From Mixophyes australis (lineage: Eukaryota > Chordata > Amphibia > Anura > Limnodynastidae): DNA of 64,000 nucleotides. The stretch is taken from contig JAVHZZ010000005.1 in the NCBI GenBank assembly GCA_036250195.1, forward strand, positions 125,492,098 through 125,556,097, read 5' to 3'. How positions within the stretch are numbered: position 1 is the stretch's first letter; every line of letters begins with the position of its first letter. Of this stretch, positions 45,610 through 57,000 are shown piece after piece. The position numbers and the translations under genes were made by a program. A model generated the notes under the pieces. It ran no database searches, was not told where the DNA came from, and worked only from the letters and a program-made list of their open reading frames with translations.

Positions 45610-48600
45610 CCCCTTTTAAAGGTGGGCACAGAACACTTAGAACCAGGTTTGCCCGGATATTTGGAATAAAACTTTTTCAGAAGAGCTGGAGCATTAAGAT
45701 CATCTGCACGGATTGAAGAGCGCTCCTCTGGACCAAAACCTTTCCAATGCACTAGGAAGCGAAGGACTCCCCTAGAGATTTTAGCATCTAGTATATGAGT
45801 AATCTAAAACTCCTCCTCTTGTTGAGCTTGAACTGGGCGAGATACTGAAGAAGGAACAGAAAATCGGTTGATGATGAGAGGTTTGAGTAATGAAACGTGG
45901 AAGGAATTGGAGATACGAAGGTTCTTCGGTAAAGACAGCTTAAAACAAACAGGATTTATCACTTGAACGATTTTATGATGAACAATAAAACGTGGAGCAA
46001 ACTTCATGGAAGGAACTTTTAGGCGAATATTCTTGGTAGAAAGCCATACACGATCTCCAATTATAAGTGCTGGAATTGCTCGCTTCTTTTTAACAGCAAA
46101 AAATGTATATCTTGAAGATGCCTTTTTCAAAGAGAATTTAACCTGAGCCCAAATGGATTTAAACTTTGACATAAACCCTCCACAGCAGGAACTTGGGTGG
46201 GAGGGAGGGCAGGAAATTCTGGGAGAGACGGATGGTGACCGTATACAACGAAAAATGGTGTTTTAGAAGATGACTCTTGATACATACTATTATGGGCGAA
46301 TTCGGCCCATGGAAGCAAATCTACCCAATTGGCCTGGTTGGCTGAAGAAAATATTCTTATGAAAGTCTCTAGATCTTGATTGACTCTCTCGGTCTGTCCA
46401 TTTGATTGAGGATGGTATGACGATGATAGTGACAGTTAAATACCCAAGGTTTTGCAAAGGGCTCGCCAAAATCTGGAGATAAACTGCACTCCTCTATCCG
46501 AAACTATTTCAGATGGACATCCATGAATTTAAAATATTTCCTTGATGAAATGATCAGTCAATGTAGAAGAAGAAGGTAATCCTATCAAAGGGACGAAATG
46601 AGCCATCTTAGAAAATCTATCTACCACTACCCAAATGGTATTGCATTTCTTGCTGAGAGGAAGATCAGTAACAAAATCCATACTTATATGGGTCCATGGT
46701 TTAGAAGGAATGGGTAGTGGTTGAAGTAGACCCGCCGGTGTTCTATGGGAAACTTTAAATTGGGAACAAACATCACAAGCAGCCACAAACTCCTTGACAT
46801 CTTTCCTAATAGAGGGCGACCAGTAACTTCAAGAGAGAATCTCTAATGTTTTTCGTTCTCCAGAATGCCCAGCAAAATGAGAGGAATGATACCATGACAA
46901 AATCTTTTTACGAAGAAGTGGTGGAACAAAGGTTTTCCCAAACGGTAGAAAATTGGTGGAAGAAGCAGCTAAACTGACACATTTAGGATCCAGTATGGGA
47001 CAATCAAAACAATCTTCAATATCAGAGGAAGAGGCCACTGCCCGAGACAATGCATCCGCTTTTTTATTCTTAGAAGCCGGTTTGAAGGTTATAATTAAGT
47101 CAAAGCGAGAGAGAAAAAGGGACCATCTTGCTTGTCGGGTGTTCATATATTGAGCTGACTGTAGATAGAGAAGATTTTTATGGTCAGTAAAAATAGTCAC
47201 GGGGTGATGAGCACCCTCTAGTAGGTATCTCCACTCCTCCAAAGCCACCTTTATGGCTAATTGCTCCTTATCTCCGATAGTATAATTCTTCTCAGCAGGT
47301 AATAAACTTCGTGAGTAGAAAGCACAAGTATGGAATTTCTTTTGTTCAGATTTCTGAGATAGAATGGCTCCTAGTCCAACATTAGAGGCAACTACCTCAA
47401 GGAAAAATGGAAGGGTAACATCAGGTTGTCGAAACGCCCTCTTGAGGAACTGAAATGCTTGAAGAGCCTCAGGAGACCATTGCTTGGTATTAGCACCCTT
47501 ACGGGTAAGCGCCACAATAGAAGAGACAATGGAGGAGAAACCTTGAATAAAACGTCGATAATAGTTAGCAAATCCTAAAAAGCGTTGAATAGCTCTGAGA
47601 GTAGTTGGCTGGGGCCAATGTAACACTGCATTCACTTTCTCCGGATCCATCTTTAGACCTACTCCAGACACAATATATTCCAGGAAGGGAATCTGAGATA
47701 ATTCAAAGGAACATTTCTCCAGTTTACAGAATAACAAATTTTCCCGGAGTCTAGAAAGGACCTCTGCCACATGTAATCGATGGGATGAAAGATTTTGAGA
47801 AAATATCAATATGTCGTCTAGATAAACAACGACACAAACATACAACAAGTCCCGGAAAATCTCATTCACAAACCCCTGGAAGACAGCTGGGGCATTACAC
47901 AACCCAAAGGGCATGACAAGATATTCATAATGTCCATTCCTGGTGTTAAAAGCTGTCTTCCATTCGTCTCCGGCCTTGATCTGAATTAAATTATAAGCAC
48001 CACGAAGATCCAGTTTAGTGAATATCCGAGCTCCTTAATGCGATCAAAAAGTTCAGTAATTAACAGAATGGGGTAACGATTTTTGATGGTTATGGCATTA
48101 AGACCTCGATAATCTATACACGGTCTCAAAGACCCGTCCTTCTTCTTAACAAAAAAGAAACCCGCTCTAGCGGGAGAAATGGATGGTCGAATAAACCCAC
48201 GATGGAGATTTTCCTTGACATAGTCAGACATCGCCTTAGTCTCTGGTAATGAAAGGGGGTAAACACGACCCCTAGGAGGATTTTTGCCAGGTTGTAAATC
48301 TATTGGACAATCCCAAGCCCGATGGGGCAGAAGACGTTCTGACTGGGCTTTATCAAATGCATCAGCAAAGGAGTTGTACTGTGGAGGAAGACCAGGTGGA
48401 CAAGGTGTTATAGATGATTTATTTATTTTCACTGGAACCACTTGAGTCAAACATCGGTGATGACAATCTGAACCCCAGAAAATAACTTGCGGAACATTCC
48501 AATCTGTGGAGAATGGAGTTGAAGCCACGGAAAGCCAAGTACGATAGGACTAGTAGTAACCGGAAGAACTAAAAACGAAATTTGCTCTTGATGTAAAGCC

Positions 48601-48725
48601 CCGATTTGAAGGTTTACAAGAATGGTACGTTGAGTAATAGTTCCATTGATAATTCGTGAACCATCTATGGCCGTAACAGCAATAGCTGTTTTTAAAGGAG
48701 TCACAGGTAAAGACCACTGACACAC
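45610..48725 (-). pseudogene. Chromovirus Pol (protease, RT, RNase H, integrase, chromodomain), broken
   Basis: From 48725 down: a protease-like region (LVLPVTTSPIVLGFPWL), the reverse transcriptase start with FVKKKDGSLRPCIDYRGLN near 48130, the RT core MPFGLCNAPAVF and catalytic YLDD near 47830, RNase H ending TDHKNLLYL near 47185, integrase zinc region HSSHFAGHSGERK near 46860, core DFVTDLPL and VVDRFSKMAHF near 46630, later WAEFAHNSMYQ, and a C-terminal chromodomain near 45780-45650 (LRFLVHWKGFGPEE). The chromodomain places it with chromoviruses. Frame breaks near 48000, 47950, 46800, 46530 and 46320. Confidence 0.88.
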
Positions 48726-48889
48726 TTAGGAACTTGAAATAAAACTCCCAGCAGCTCCAGAGTCCAGAAGTGCTTGCAATGTAAAAGACTTAGTAGAAGT
48801 GGAAACAGTAACAGCAAACAAGCAAACTTTAGAATTCAAAAGGTGTGGAGAGGATTCCAGGGACCCTAACCTTACCTCTCCAGAACAGG

Positions 48890-49817
48890 TTAGGGCCTCG
48901 CGTTTCCCAACTTTCTAGGGCATGAGTTCAGCAAGTGATTAGGATCAGCACAATAAATACAGAGCTTATTCTCCATCCGTCGTTCCCTCTCTTCTGAAGT
49001 CAATCTAGAACGTCCTACCTCCATGGGTTCCACTGAAGGTGAGGGATGACGAAATCGAGAAGGCAGGCGACCCGACACTTTAGGTGAAGACTCCTTTTCG
49101 GAATTTCTTTCTCGGAATCTCATATCCACTCTGTTGCACAAAGATATCAAAGCATCCAAAGAAGATTGTAACTCTTGGGAAGCCAGCACGTCTTTAATCC
49201 TGTCAGCAAGACCTTGCCAGAAGGCAGCTATCAATGCCTCACTATTCCATTGGAGTTCAGAGGCAAGTGTGCGAATTTGAATTACGTACTGTGCTACTGA
49301 ACGGGATCCTTGGCGTAATCGAAGAATACTAGAGGCAGCAGAACTAACACGACCAGGTTCATCAAAAATTCTTCGGAAAGCTGAAATGAACATGGCACTA
49401 TCCTCCAGCAGGGGGTCATTTCTTTCCCACAAAGGAGAGGCCCATGCCAGAGCCTGTCCAGAAAACAGAGATTAAATAGGCCACTTTAGAGTGATGAGTA
49501 GGGAAATTTTGAGGTTGGAGCTCAAAATTAATAGAGCACTGATTGAGAAAGCCCCTACAAGCTTTTGGATCTCCATCAAATTTTGAGGTAGTAGGCAGGT
49601 GTAGAGTAGAAGCAACAGACACCTGGGATGGCACTGGGAGAGAAGAAGACTCCGGGGGATTATTAGTAGAAGATTTATTTTGCACAGGATCTCCCCGAAA
49701 GACTAGACATTGCAAACATTGAAATAATTGTTGCTGACGAGCATCTTGTTGTTCAACCCGAGTAACCAGGTACTGCAGCATATCCTTAGCTGTTGGTTGC
49801 GATCCTTGGTCTGTCAT
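48890..49817 (-). pseudogene. Chromovirus Gag, broken
   Basis: Starts MTDQGSQPTAKDML at 49817, 14 bases inside the 5' LTR border, with an early coiled/Gln-rich region (VEQQDARQQQL). After a shift near 49430 it continues with LRQGSRSVAQYVIQIRTL and ends in a zinc knuckle CIYCADPNHLLNSC. Length and order fit a Ty3/gypsy Gag. At least one frameshift. Confidence 0.85.
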
Positions 49818-50897
49818 GGCCTGTTCTTATTGTCACAGGCACTAGGAGTTTTACCCAGATTTCACTAGGTGTTGCTACACTTACCAGAAGTGCGGACCTC
49901 TGGGTAGTGTGGTGAATCAGTGGAACCATACAGTAGAATAAAGGAAAGAAATGTCAATAGTATAAATGCTGAGTCTTGGCACCGTGGAACTGTGATGGTA
50001 CAGCAGTTTAGTAAACAGGATAAAATGAGGAAAGAGTCCAAGTGCCTTAGCACGCAGGTAGCATATAGCAGGCCAGTACTTGATAACTGGATAACGTAAG
50101 GCAAAGACCAATCATCAATATAGTAGAAGAGTCAGTGACTTGCAGCTACAATACAGAGGTACTTGTAGACTTTAGTCCAGCTAATAGGTACCATACAGAG
50201 TAGTAGCTATATCACAAGGAAACATGAATGGTCTACAGCTGGTAAGTTTCACCAAGGATATGTAGAGAAGACTTGTCCAGCGCAGGTGTGTAACAGAATA
50301 GCGTGAGTGGTCTGCAATTGGCAAGTTGTACCACTGATGTGAAGGGAAGACTTGTCCAGGCACAGGCATGGAACGGAGTAACGTGAGTGGTCTGCAATAG
50401 GCAAATTGTACCACTGATGTGTAGAGAAGACTTGTCCAGGTGCAGGCATGGAACGGAGTAACGTGAGTGGTCTGCAATAGACAAGTTGTACCACTGATGT
50501 GAAAAGAAGACTTGTCCAGGTGCAGGCGTGGAACGGAGTAACGTGAGTGGTCTGCAATAGGCAAGTTGTACCACTGATGTGAAGGGAAGACTTGTCCAGG
50601 TGCAGGCATGTAACGGAGCAACGTGAGTGGTCTGCAATAGGCAAGTTGTACCACTGATGTGAAGGGAAGACTTGTCCAGGTGCAGGCATGGAATGGAGTA
50701 ACGTGAGTGGTCTGCAATAGACAAGTTGTACCACCGATGTGAAGGGAAGACTTGTCCAGGTGCAGGCATTTAACGGAGGAACGTGAGTGGTCTGCAATAG
50801 GCATGTTGTACCACTGATGTATAGAGAAGACTTGTCCAGGAGCAGGCAGGTAACGGAGGTAGCGAGAGTAGTCTGCAGCGGGTAAGTTCTACTACTG

Positions 50898-52763
50898 TTC
50901 GTTCCTCTCCCCCGTCCACCTGCCACCTGGATCCCATCCCCTCTCACCTTCTCCGATCCCTCTCCCCCACTGTCTGTGCCTATTTAGCTCACCTCTTCAA
51001 CCTGTCTCTCTCCTCTGGCACTGTCCCCTCCTCCTTCAAACATGCCCTTATCACTCCTATTCTAAAAAAACCCAATTTTGATCCCACCTCACTCGCCAAC
51101 TACCGCCCCATTTCACTTCTCCCCTATGCCTCTAAACTTCTCGAGCGAATTGTCTGCAACCGCCTCACCTGTCATCTCTCAGACAATTCCCTCCTTGACC
51201 CCCTCCAATCTGGTTTCCGCCCCCTCCACTCCACCGAAACCGCACTCACCAACGTTACTAATGATCTCCTCTCTGCTAAATCCAGGGGTCAGTTCTCCCT
51301 CCTTATCCTCCTTGACCTATCTGCAGCCTTTGACACCGTTGACCACCCCCTCCTCTTGCAGACCCTTCACTCTCTCGGTCTCTCTGGCTCTGTCCTCACT
51401 TGGTTCACCTCTTACCTCGCCAAACGCTCCTTCTCTGTTTCTATCTCTGGATCTTCCTCCCCCCCTCCACCCTCCCTGTAGGAGTCCCTCAGGGCTCTGT
51501 TGGACTTGATGTCTTGGCCTTCTACTCTTCTCACTCTACACTACCTCCCTTGGTGCTCTCATCACCTCATTCGGTCTTCAGTATCACCTATACGCCGATG
51601 ATATTCAACTTTACATCTCCTCTCCCAAACTTTCCCCCGCCCTCCTCTCTCGTGTATCTGACTGCCTCTCTGCCATCTCCTGTTGGATGTCCTCACGCTT
51701 TCTCAAAATTAACATTGCTAAAACCGTACTCATTGTTTTCCCTCCATCTCAGTCCCCATCCCACATGGATCTCTCCATCACTGTCAACAACTCCACTATC
51801 TCATCTGTCCCCCAACTCCGCTGCCTGGGAGTCACCCTCGACTCCTCTCTCTTTTGCCCCCCACATTCAATCCCTTGCCCAATCCTGTCACTTCCAACTT
51901 CGCAACATTGCCCGCATCCGGCCCTTCCTATCTCATGAAGCATCCAAAACTATTATCCATGCGCTTATCATTTCCCGGCTGGACTACTGTAACCTTCTCC
52001 TCACCGGCATCCCCCGCTCTCGCCTCACCCACCTTCGTTCTATACTCAATGCGGCTGCGAGGCTTATCTTCCTTTCTCGCCGCTCCTCTTCTGCCTCCCC
52101 TCTCTGCCTTGCCCTACACTGGCTCCCCTTCCCTTACAGAATCCTTTTTAAACTTCTTACCCTCACATACAAGGCTCTCTCCAACTCCACTGCCCCTTAC
52201 ATCTCCAATCTCCTCTCCATCCACACTCCCGCCCGGCCCCTGCGTTCAGCTAATGACCGTCGCCTCTCCTCCACTCTGATCACCTCATCCCACTCCAGAA
52301 TTCAAGACTTCTCCCGAGCTGCCCCCCTGCACTGGAATGAACTCCCACGGTCCATCCGTTTGTCACCTAACCTGTGCTCCTTCAAAAGGGCACTCAAAAC
52401 TCATCTCTTCCGCATTGCCTACCAGCCTTCCACCTAACCCTCTCTCCATGCTCACTCTCCTCAGTAGAGGGGAGCGCTTGCTCCACTCCTCCGACATCCT
52501 CTGTGCCTGTCGTCTGTCTACCCTCCCTATAGGATGTAAGCTCGTATGAGCAGGGACCTCCCACCTCCCACCTCCTGTCTCGCTACATTCTCTTCTGCTC
52601 CAACCTCCACTCACTTGCCTTGCCTGGAGCCTCTGAAGTTTTGGTACTACTCGTTTATTGTATTGTACTGTTATTCCCTGTACTGTCCATTGTTTGTATT
52701 GTGTACGGCGCTGCGGAAACCTTGTGGCGCCTTATAAATAAACGATAATAATAATAATAATAA
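50898..52763 (+). mobile_element. 5'-truncated L2-like LINE
   Basis: Inserted into the LTR minisatellite with TACTG at 50893-50897 and 52764-52768. It ends GCGCCTTATAAATAAACG plus (ATA)n, a short-repeat tail as in L2/CR1-type LINEs. Confidence 0.85.
50910..52437 (+). pseudogene. L2-like LINE reverse transcriptase (partial)
   Basis: Translation shows [18 protein letters not shown], then [17 protein letters not shown] (first catalytic Asp), GVPQGSV near 51485, [19 protein letters not shown] near 51590 (catalytic YADD kept), and the C-terminal thumb region LDYCNLLLTGIP ... LHWLPF ... FKRALKTHLF. The endonuclease half is missing. One stop precedes GVPQGSV and at least two frame changes lie between 51480 and 51870. 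Confidence 0.85.
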
Positions 52764-53492
52764 TACTGATGTGGAGAGGAGGCTTGTCCAGAAGCAGGCA
52801 GGTAACGGAGGTAGCGAGAGTAGTCTGCATCGGGTAAGTTCTACTACCGATGTGGAGAGGAGACTTGTCCAGAAGCAGGCAGGTAACGGAGGTAGCGAGA
52901 GTAGTTTGCAGCGGGTAAGTTCTACTACCGATGTGGAGAGAAGACTTGTCCAGAAGCAGGCAGGTAACGGAGGTAGCGAGAGTAGTTTGCAGCGGGTAAG
53001 TTCTACTACCGATGTGGAGAGGAGACTTGTCCAGAAGCAGGCAGGTAACGGAGGTAGCGAGAGTAGTCTGCAGCGGGTAAGTTCTACTACCTATGAGGAG
53101 AGGAGACTTGTCCAGAGCAAACGGATAACACGAGCAGAAACAGGAAACACTTCAGAGTCTCAAGGAATGAGAATCAAGAACAGGCAAAGGTAATAGGGCA
53201 ACAGGTGCCTTAAGTACTGAGAGGTGATTAATTAACCAATGAGACTAGAGGCGAGGTATTAACAGTTCAGGGTTTCTGCACATGCGCAATCTTAGTCAAG
53301 ATGGCGGACGGCCGCGGATCAGGAGAGGCGCCGGCAGGAGCGAGAGAGACCCATGTCCCAACCTAGAGGCACTAACAGTCCGGTGAGTGACATGGAATTT
53401 CTTTTGTTCGACAAAAAATAACTCTATTAGCTCTGGAGCTGTAGTGATTAGCTTTTTCCTGTGCAGGATTTTCTTCACAAATAATTCTATTA

Positions 53493-54121
53493 GGGGCATA
53501 TTTATCAATGTTCGGCAAAAGTGAGAAATAGTTATCAATCCTTATCGCATGGATAAGGATTGAACTATTTCTCAAATTTATGAACAACAGATCACAGAAA
53601 CAGCAGTTCCGAAAAACTGCTGTTTCTGTGATAAAAAATATCACACTTACCCCCCTCTTCGGAAGCGCTGTCTCCGGGTCTTCTCCGCGTTCTCTTCATT
53701 CTTCAATTGCGCATGTGCAGTTCCAAGAACTGCACATGCGCACAAAGATCCCCGCTCTGTCTCTGCAACTATCGTTGCAGAGAGAGAGAGCTGAGTGACA
53801 GGGAGGGATCATGTGATCCCTTCACACATGCGCTGTCCAGCTCTGCTCTTCGGAGCAGAGCTGACAGCATTGGATTTCTTCAATTATGTTAATGTACGCC
53901 AGCTTCAGCTGTTTTTTCGGAACTTGTTAGATTTGAGCTGGGAGCAGTCACCATACTGTAGAATGGTGACTGCTCCCAAAAACGAAGAGGAGTGCAAAGC
54001 AGCAGATATCCATGATATCTGCTGCGATGCACCTTTCATAAATATCCGGAGGACACTGTGTGATCTTAATTTCACGGTAAGTGCACGATAGTGCACTACC
54101 GTGCTTTCATAAATATGCCCC
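53493..54121. mobile_element. Element built from a chain of short hairpins
   Basis: Ends GGGGCATATTTAT and ATAAATATGCCCC (13-bp perfect inverted pair); flanking triplets TTA and ATA. The interior has at least nine separate short inverted repeats: 53523-53573, 53591-53632 (18-bp arms), 53708-53742 (16-bp arms), 53760-53783, 53805-53820, 53832-53868, 53940-53977 (15-bp arms), 53999-54025 and 54073-54102. Open frames crossing it have no recognisable domain. Superfamily unknown. Confidence 0.75.
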
Positions 54122-54378
54122 ATAGTCCTTAGTCATAAAACATTTAAGTTAGCACAAAAATGAACCCATCGTCAACTGAGACTGAGCATGAGCAAAACTA
54201 TATGTGAATGTGCTTTAATTATATTAATTAAGCAAAATCAATCACACAAGAATATTACGCTCTCAAAAATAAATTACATAATGACATTTTTTTTTAAACA
54301 CGCTCTGCTGTATCACAAGTGATACATGTAGTGTGCAGCAACAAAATTATTTTCAACAAGAAATTATCTGCTTTAAAT

Positions 54379-54668
54379 CATACTTGCCAACTCTCCCGCA
54401 TTGTCCGGGAGACTCCCGCATTTTGCGAGAGTCTCCCGGACGAGTGTGGCAATCTCCCTGATAGGAAGGGGGACAAATTTAGTTTAAACGCCGCGATTCA
54501 CCCGGAATCGCGGCGTTTAGCCCCGCCCCCACTGTAAAATGACGCGATTTGCGTCATTCCGTCACGGGGGCGGGGCCAAAATGACGCGATTTCGCAGCCC
54601 CGCCCCCTGCACGCCCACGTCCCAGCCGGCATCTCCCGGAAGAAAAAATAAAAATGTTGGCAAGTATG
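54379..54668. mobile_element. hAT-type miniature element, CATACTTGCCAAC family, copy 2
   Basis: Perfect 8-bp duplication CTTTAAAT at 54371-54378 and 54669-54676. The ends are CATACTTGCCAAC and GTTGGCAAGTATG. Same family as 28759-29073, with better conserved CCGCGATTC / GAATCGCGG palindromes and ATGACGCGATTT repeats inside. Confidence 0.92.
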
Positions 54669-54676
54669 CTTTAAAT

Positions 54677-55489
54677 TTAATGTTTCATTGTTTGATTAAT
54701 CTCGAGTAGCAGGACCTAGGTTTCAGAAATGTCCCTAATCAAATCTGTTATGCTCTGCTGGTTGTAATATTGTTTGGTTATGTTGAAACACAGCAGACTA
54801 ACACAGACTTTGTGATGGAAACTGGAAACTAATGTGATTGGAGTCAATAGCTATATTACTGATGTTGAAATCACAATATGGCTTAGTGCTTGCAGTAGGA
54901 AACAGTTCTCACTTCATTCTTCAAATAATGCTTTGACACAGTTTTTTCACAGTTTGTTTTGTGACATATTTAGCTAAAATTGGAAATGATAGCTCATTTT
55001 AAAGACTAAATAATTTGCACATTTAACAGAAGTTGTTTAAATATGATTCATACCAGTGTGCTTCTGTAATCCTGCTTTTCACTTCCACAGGGACAGGACA
55101 CTCCAATTGTGAAAAAACAAAGTGCTTTCCCCTGTAAATAGAGATAATACAAAAAAGGTTGATTTTTTTTCCCCCCTATATACAATATGTAGGTAATGTT
55201 GTTTGAAATGATGCACCAGTTTTAATAATATTGTATGTAGTGTAATAATAAAACATAACAGTGATTTTTTTAACATAACCACAAATAACTTGTTGCCTGT
55301 TCTGATACCACACCTAACTTTTTCCAATGGGTTAAACACAATGATAAAAAATGATGGATCTGCTGGAAAAGCAGACAATTCGGACCTGTTTCAATAAGAC
55401 ACTCAAAACGAACGTATTGTGCTTTTTTTAAAAAAAAAAAAAATAGACGCATGTATATCGGGCATAAGCATGTCCATATTCAACAAGGA
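54677..55489. other. Gene-free AT-rich stretch
   Basis: No gene or nameable element. The minus-strand frames at 55079-55452 show no domain. Confidence 0.4.
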
Positions 55490-55800
55490 TCTGGGGGTAA
55501 ATGTATCAAGCTGCGAGTTTGCAACTCCATCGATTTTCTCAGGAGAGTTGAAACTAGCCGATGTATGAAGCTGAGATTTCATGCAAAATCGCCAGAGTTG
55601 TGCTTCTGTCAAAATCGCTGTTTGCAAAATGGCCAGTGATCAAACTCCCGACTGTTTGCCACTGCAGCTATACAGCTCTCAAATGTATGAAGCTGCGAGT
55701 TAGCAAACTCAGGAGAGTTTGCTTCAAAACACGCCAGATACAACACGCTGCTTGATAGCAGCGTGTTGTATAAACACATCACTGTTATACTGCCCTGGCA
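55490..55800. repeat. Element starting GGGGGTAAATGTATCAAG
   Basis: The left end matches the terminus of the palindrome at 32978 (GGGGGTAAATGTAT). ATGTATGAAGCTG recurs at about 55560 and 55683, and CAGGAGAGTT recurs near 55540 and 55712. The right terminus was not found, so it is truncated or fused to the following repeats. Confidence 0.5.
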
Positions 55801-55839
55801 GTGTTAAAATGGTAAAGAACAGATAAAAGTTGAAAAAAA

Positions 55840-56560
55840 AAAAAGCGTGAGGTCCCCCAGCTATTTATGCTTAACCCTAGTGCTGCCTGACTAGTGCTGG
55901 TCCCTTTAAAATCGGGGAAAAATTTTGTGTGGGGTTCCCCCGATTTTCACTTTACCAGCACTAGGCAAACCAGCCAGGGTTGGCGGCACTATAGCAGGGA
56001 GACGCGCAGCAGAGGTCCCCCTGCCATAATGACTAACCAACCCTAGACTGTTCAGCGCTGGGCTGGATTCCCTAGGGAGTGGGGTCCGCTGAAAAAAACG
56101 AGCGCCCCCCCCCCCCCCTAGAAAGAACCAGCCCAGTGCTGATAGCACTAGGGCTCTTCCTACCACCCCTGGGCTGTGGGTAGTAGGGTAATACGGCGTA
56201 AAGTAGTAAAAAAAACAAACTGACACCAATTTTGTTTGTGGAACTACAAGTCCCAGCCAGCCAGGTTGCCAAAAACAGTGTGGCGATGCTGGTGCTTGTA
56301 TAACTACAAGCACCAGCATACCCACGGCAGCCAGGGCATGTTGGCACTTGGAGAACCACAAGTGCCAACATGCCCTGACATCCCTGGCTTGCTGGGCCCT
56401 GTAGTTCCACAAAGAAAAAAGTTTACAAAGCCACAACACCCTCTTATAAACCACATACATTTATTAAAAATAATAAAACCCACAATAAAGACACTAACCA
56501 CCCTCTTTTAAACCACAAGTATTTATTAAAAATAAAAAAAAACAAATACTTACCAATGAT
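55840..56560. repeat. Compound dispersed repeat with inverted blocks
   Basis: 55850-56170 resembles the interior of 40640-41350 (AACCCTAGTGCTGCCTG, CCAGCACTAGG). 56230-56415 contains inverted pairs such as GGTGCTTGTA / TACAAGCACC and CACTTGGAGAACCACAAGTG. 56441-56540 has two ~63-bp direct units ending ATTTATTAAAAATAA. The minus-strand frame 56460-55906 crosses these unrelated pieces and is not credible as a gene. Confidence 0.45.
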
Positions 56561-56836
56561 GCCTTCTTTCTTGCTCCAATGTCACTTATTATTTGTAAAT
56601 CCATCTTGCCGGCTTGCCCCAGTCCCAGCCATTTGTACCTCCATAAGGGAATCTTTGCCAACAGGAACTCTTCGCCCAGAAGGGGCACATATTTGTACAT
56701 CCCGACTCTTTAGTGTTGCTTGAAGATAAAAAATAAAAAAAAACAGGAGCCGCCGCAAACACCTCCTACCTAGTAGGAGGTCCGTTTCGCAAGCCAACTA
56801 CTGTATTATGGTATTTTCCCACGCTAGTGGGGAAAT

Positions 56837-57000
56837 CACATAATACTGTATTTAGCGCTTACGCAAGTAACGTAGCGCATTGCGCATGCGCTATGCTACT
56901 TGCGTAACCTGTATTTACTGTATTACAGGTTACGCAAGTAGCGTAGCGCATGCGCAATGCGCTACGTTACTTGCGAAAGCGCTAAATACAGTATTATGTG
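56837..57000. repeat. 164-bp near-perfect palindrome
   Basis: Arms of about 77 bp start CACATAATACTGTATTTAGC and end with the inverse; I count two mismatches between arms. Rich in GCGCATGCGC-type alternating purine-pyrimidine sequence. Confidence 0.88.

Larger units (their letters stand above)
50225..53120. repeat. 80-bp minisatellite in the 5' LTR (split)
   Basis: Same unit as in the 3' LTR at 50225-50897 and 52764-53120. The four units after the LINE are of one subtype (GAAGCAGGCAGGTAACGGAG, GTAGCGAGAGTAGT), which is rare in the 3' LTR, pointing to local expansion of that subtype. Confidence 0.9.
44236..53392 (-). mobile_element. Ty3/gypsy chromovirus, full length, decayed
   Basis: Perfect 5-bp duplication TGGAA at 44231-44235 and 53393-53397. 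Read on the minus strand: 5' LTR 53392-49831, gag, protease, reverse transcriptase, RNase H, integrase and chromodomain, a polypurine tract (AAAAGGGGGGGGTAC at about 45617-45603), and 3' LTR 45602-44236. The 5' LTR is longer because it holds a LINE insertion and extra minisatellite units. Genes broken by several stops and shifts. Confidence 0.93.
49831..53392 (-). repeat. Chromovirus 5' LTR with LINE insertion
   Basis: Plus-strand ends TGTCACAGGCACTAGG and CCGGTGAGTGACA. Without the LINE (50898-52763) and its 5-bp duplication it is about 1,691 bp, some 324 bp longer than the 3' LTR, close to four 80-bp units. Confidence 0.92.

Noticed and set aside
55906..56460. 184-codon minus-strand open frame
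   Set aside because: It crosses several unrelated dispersed repeats and inverted blocks and has no recognisable domain.
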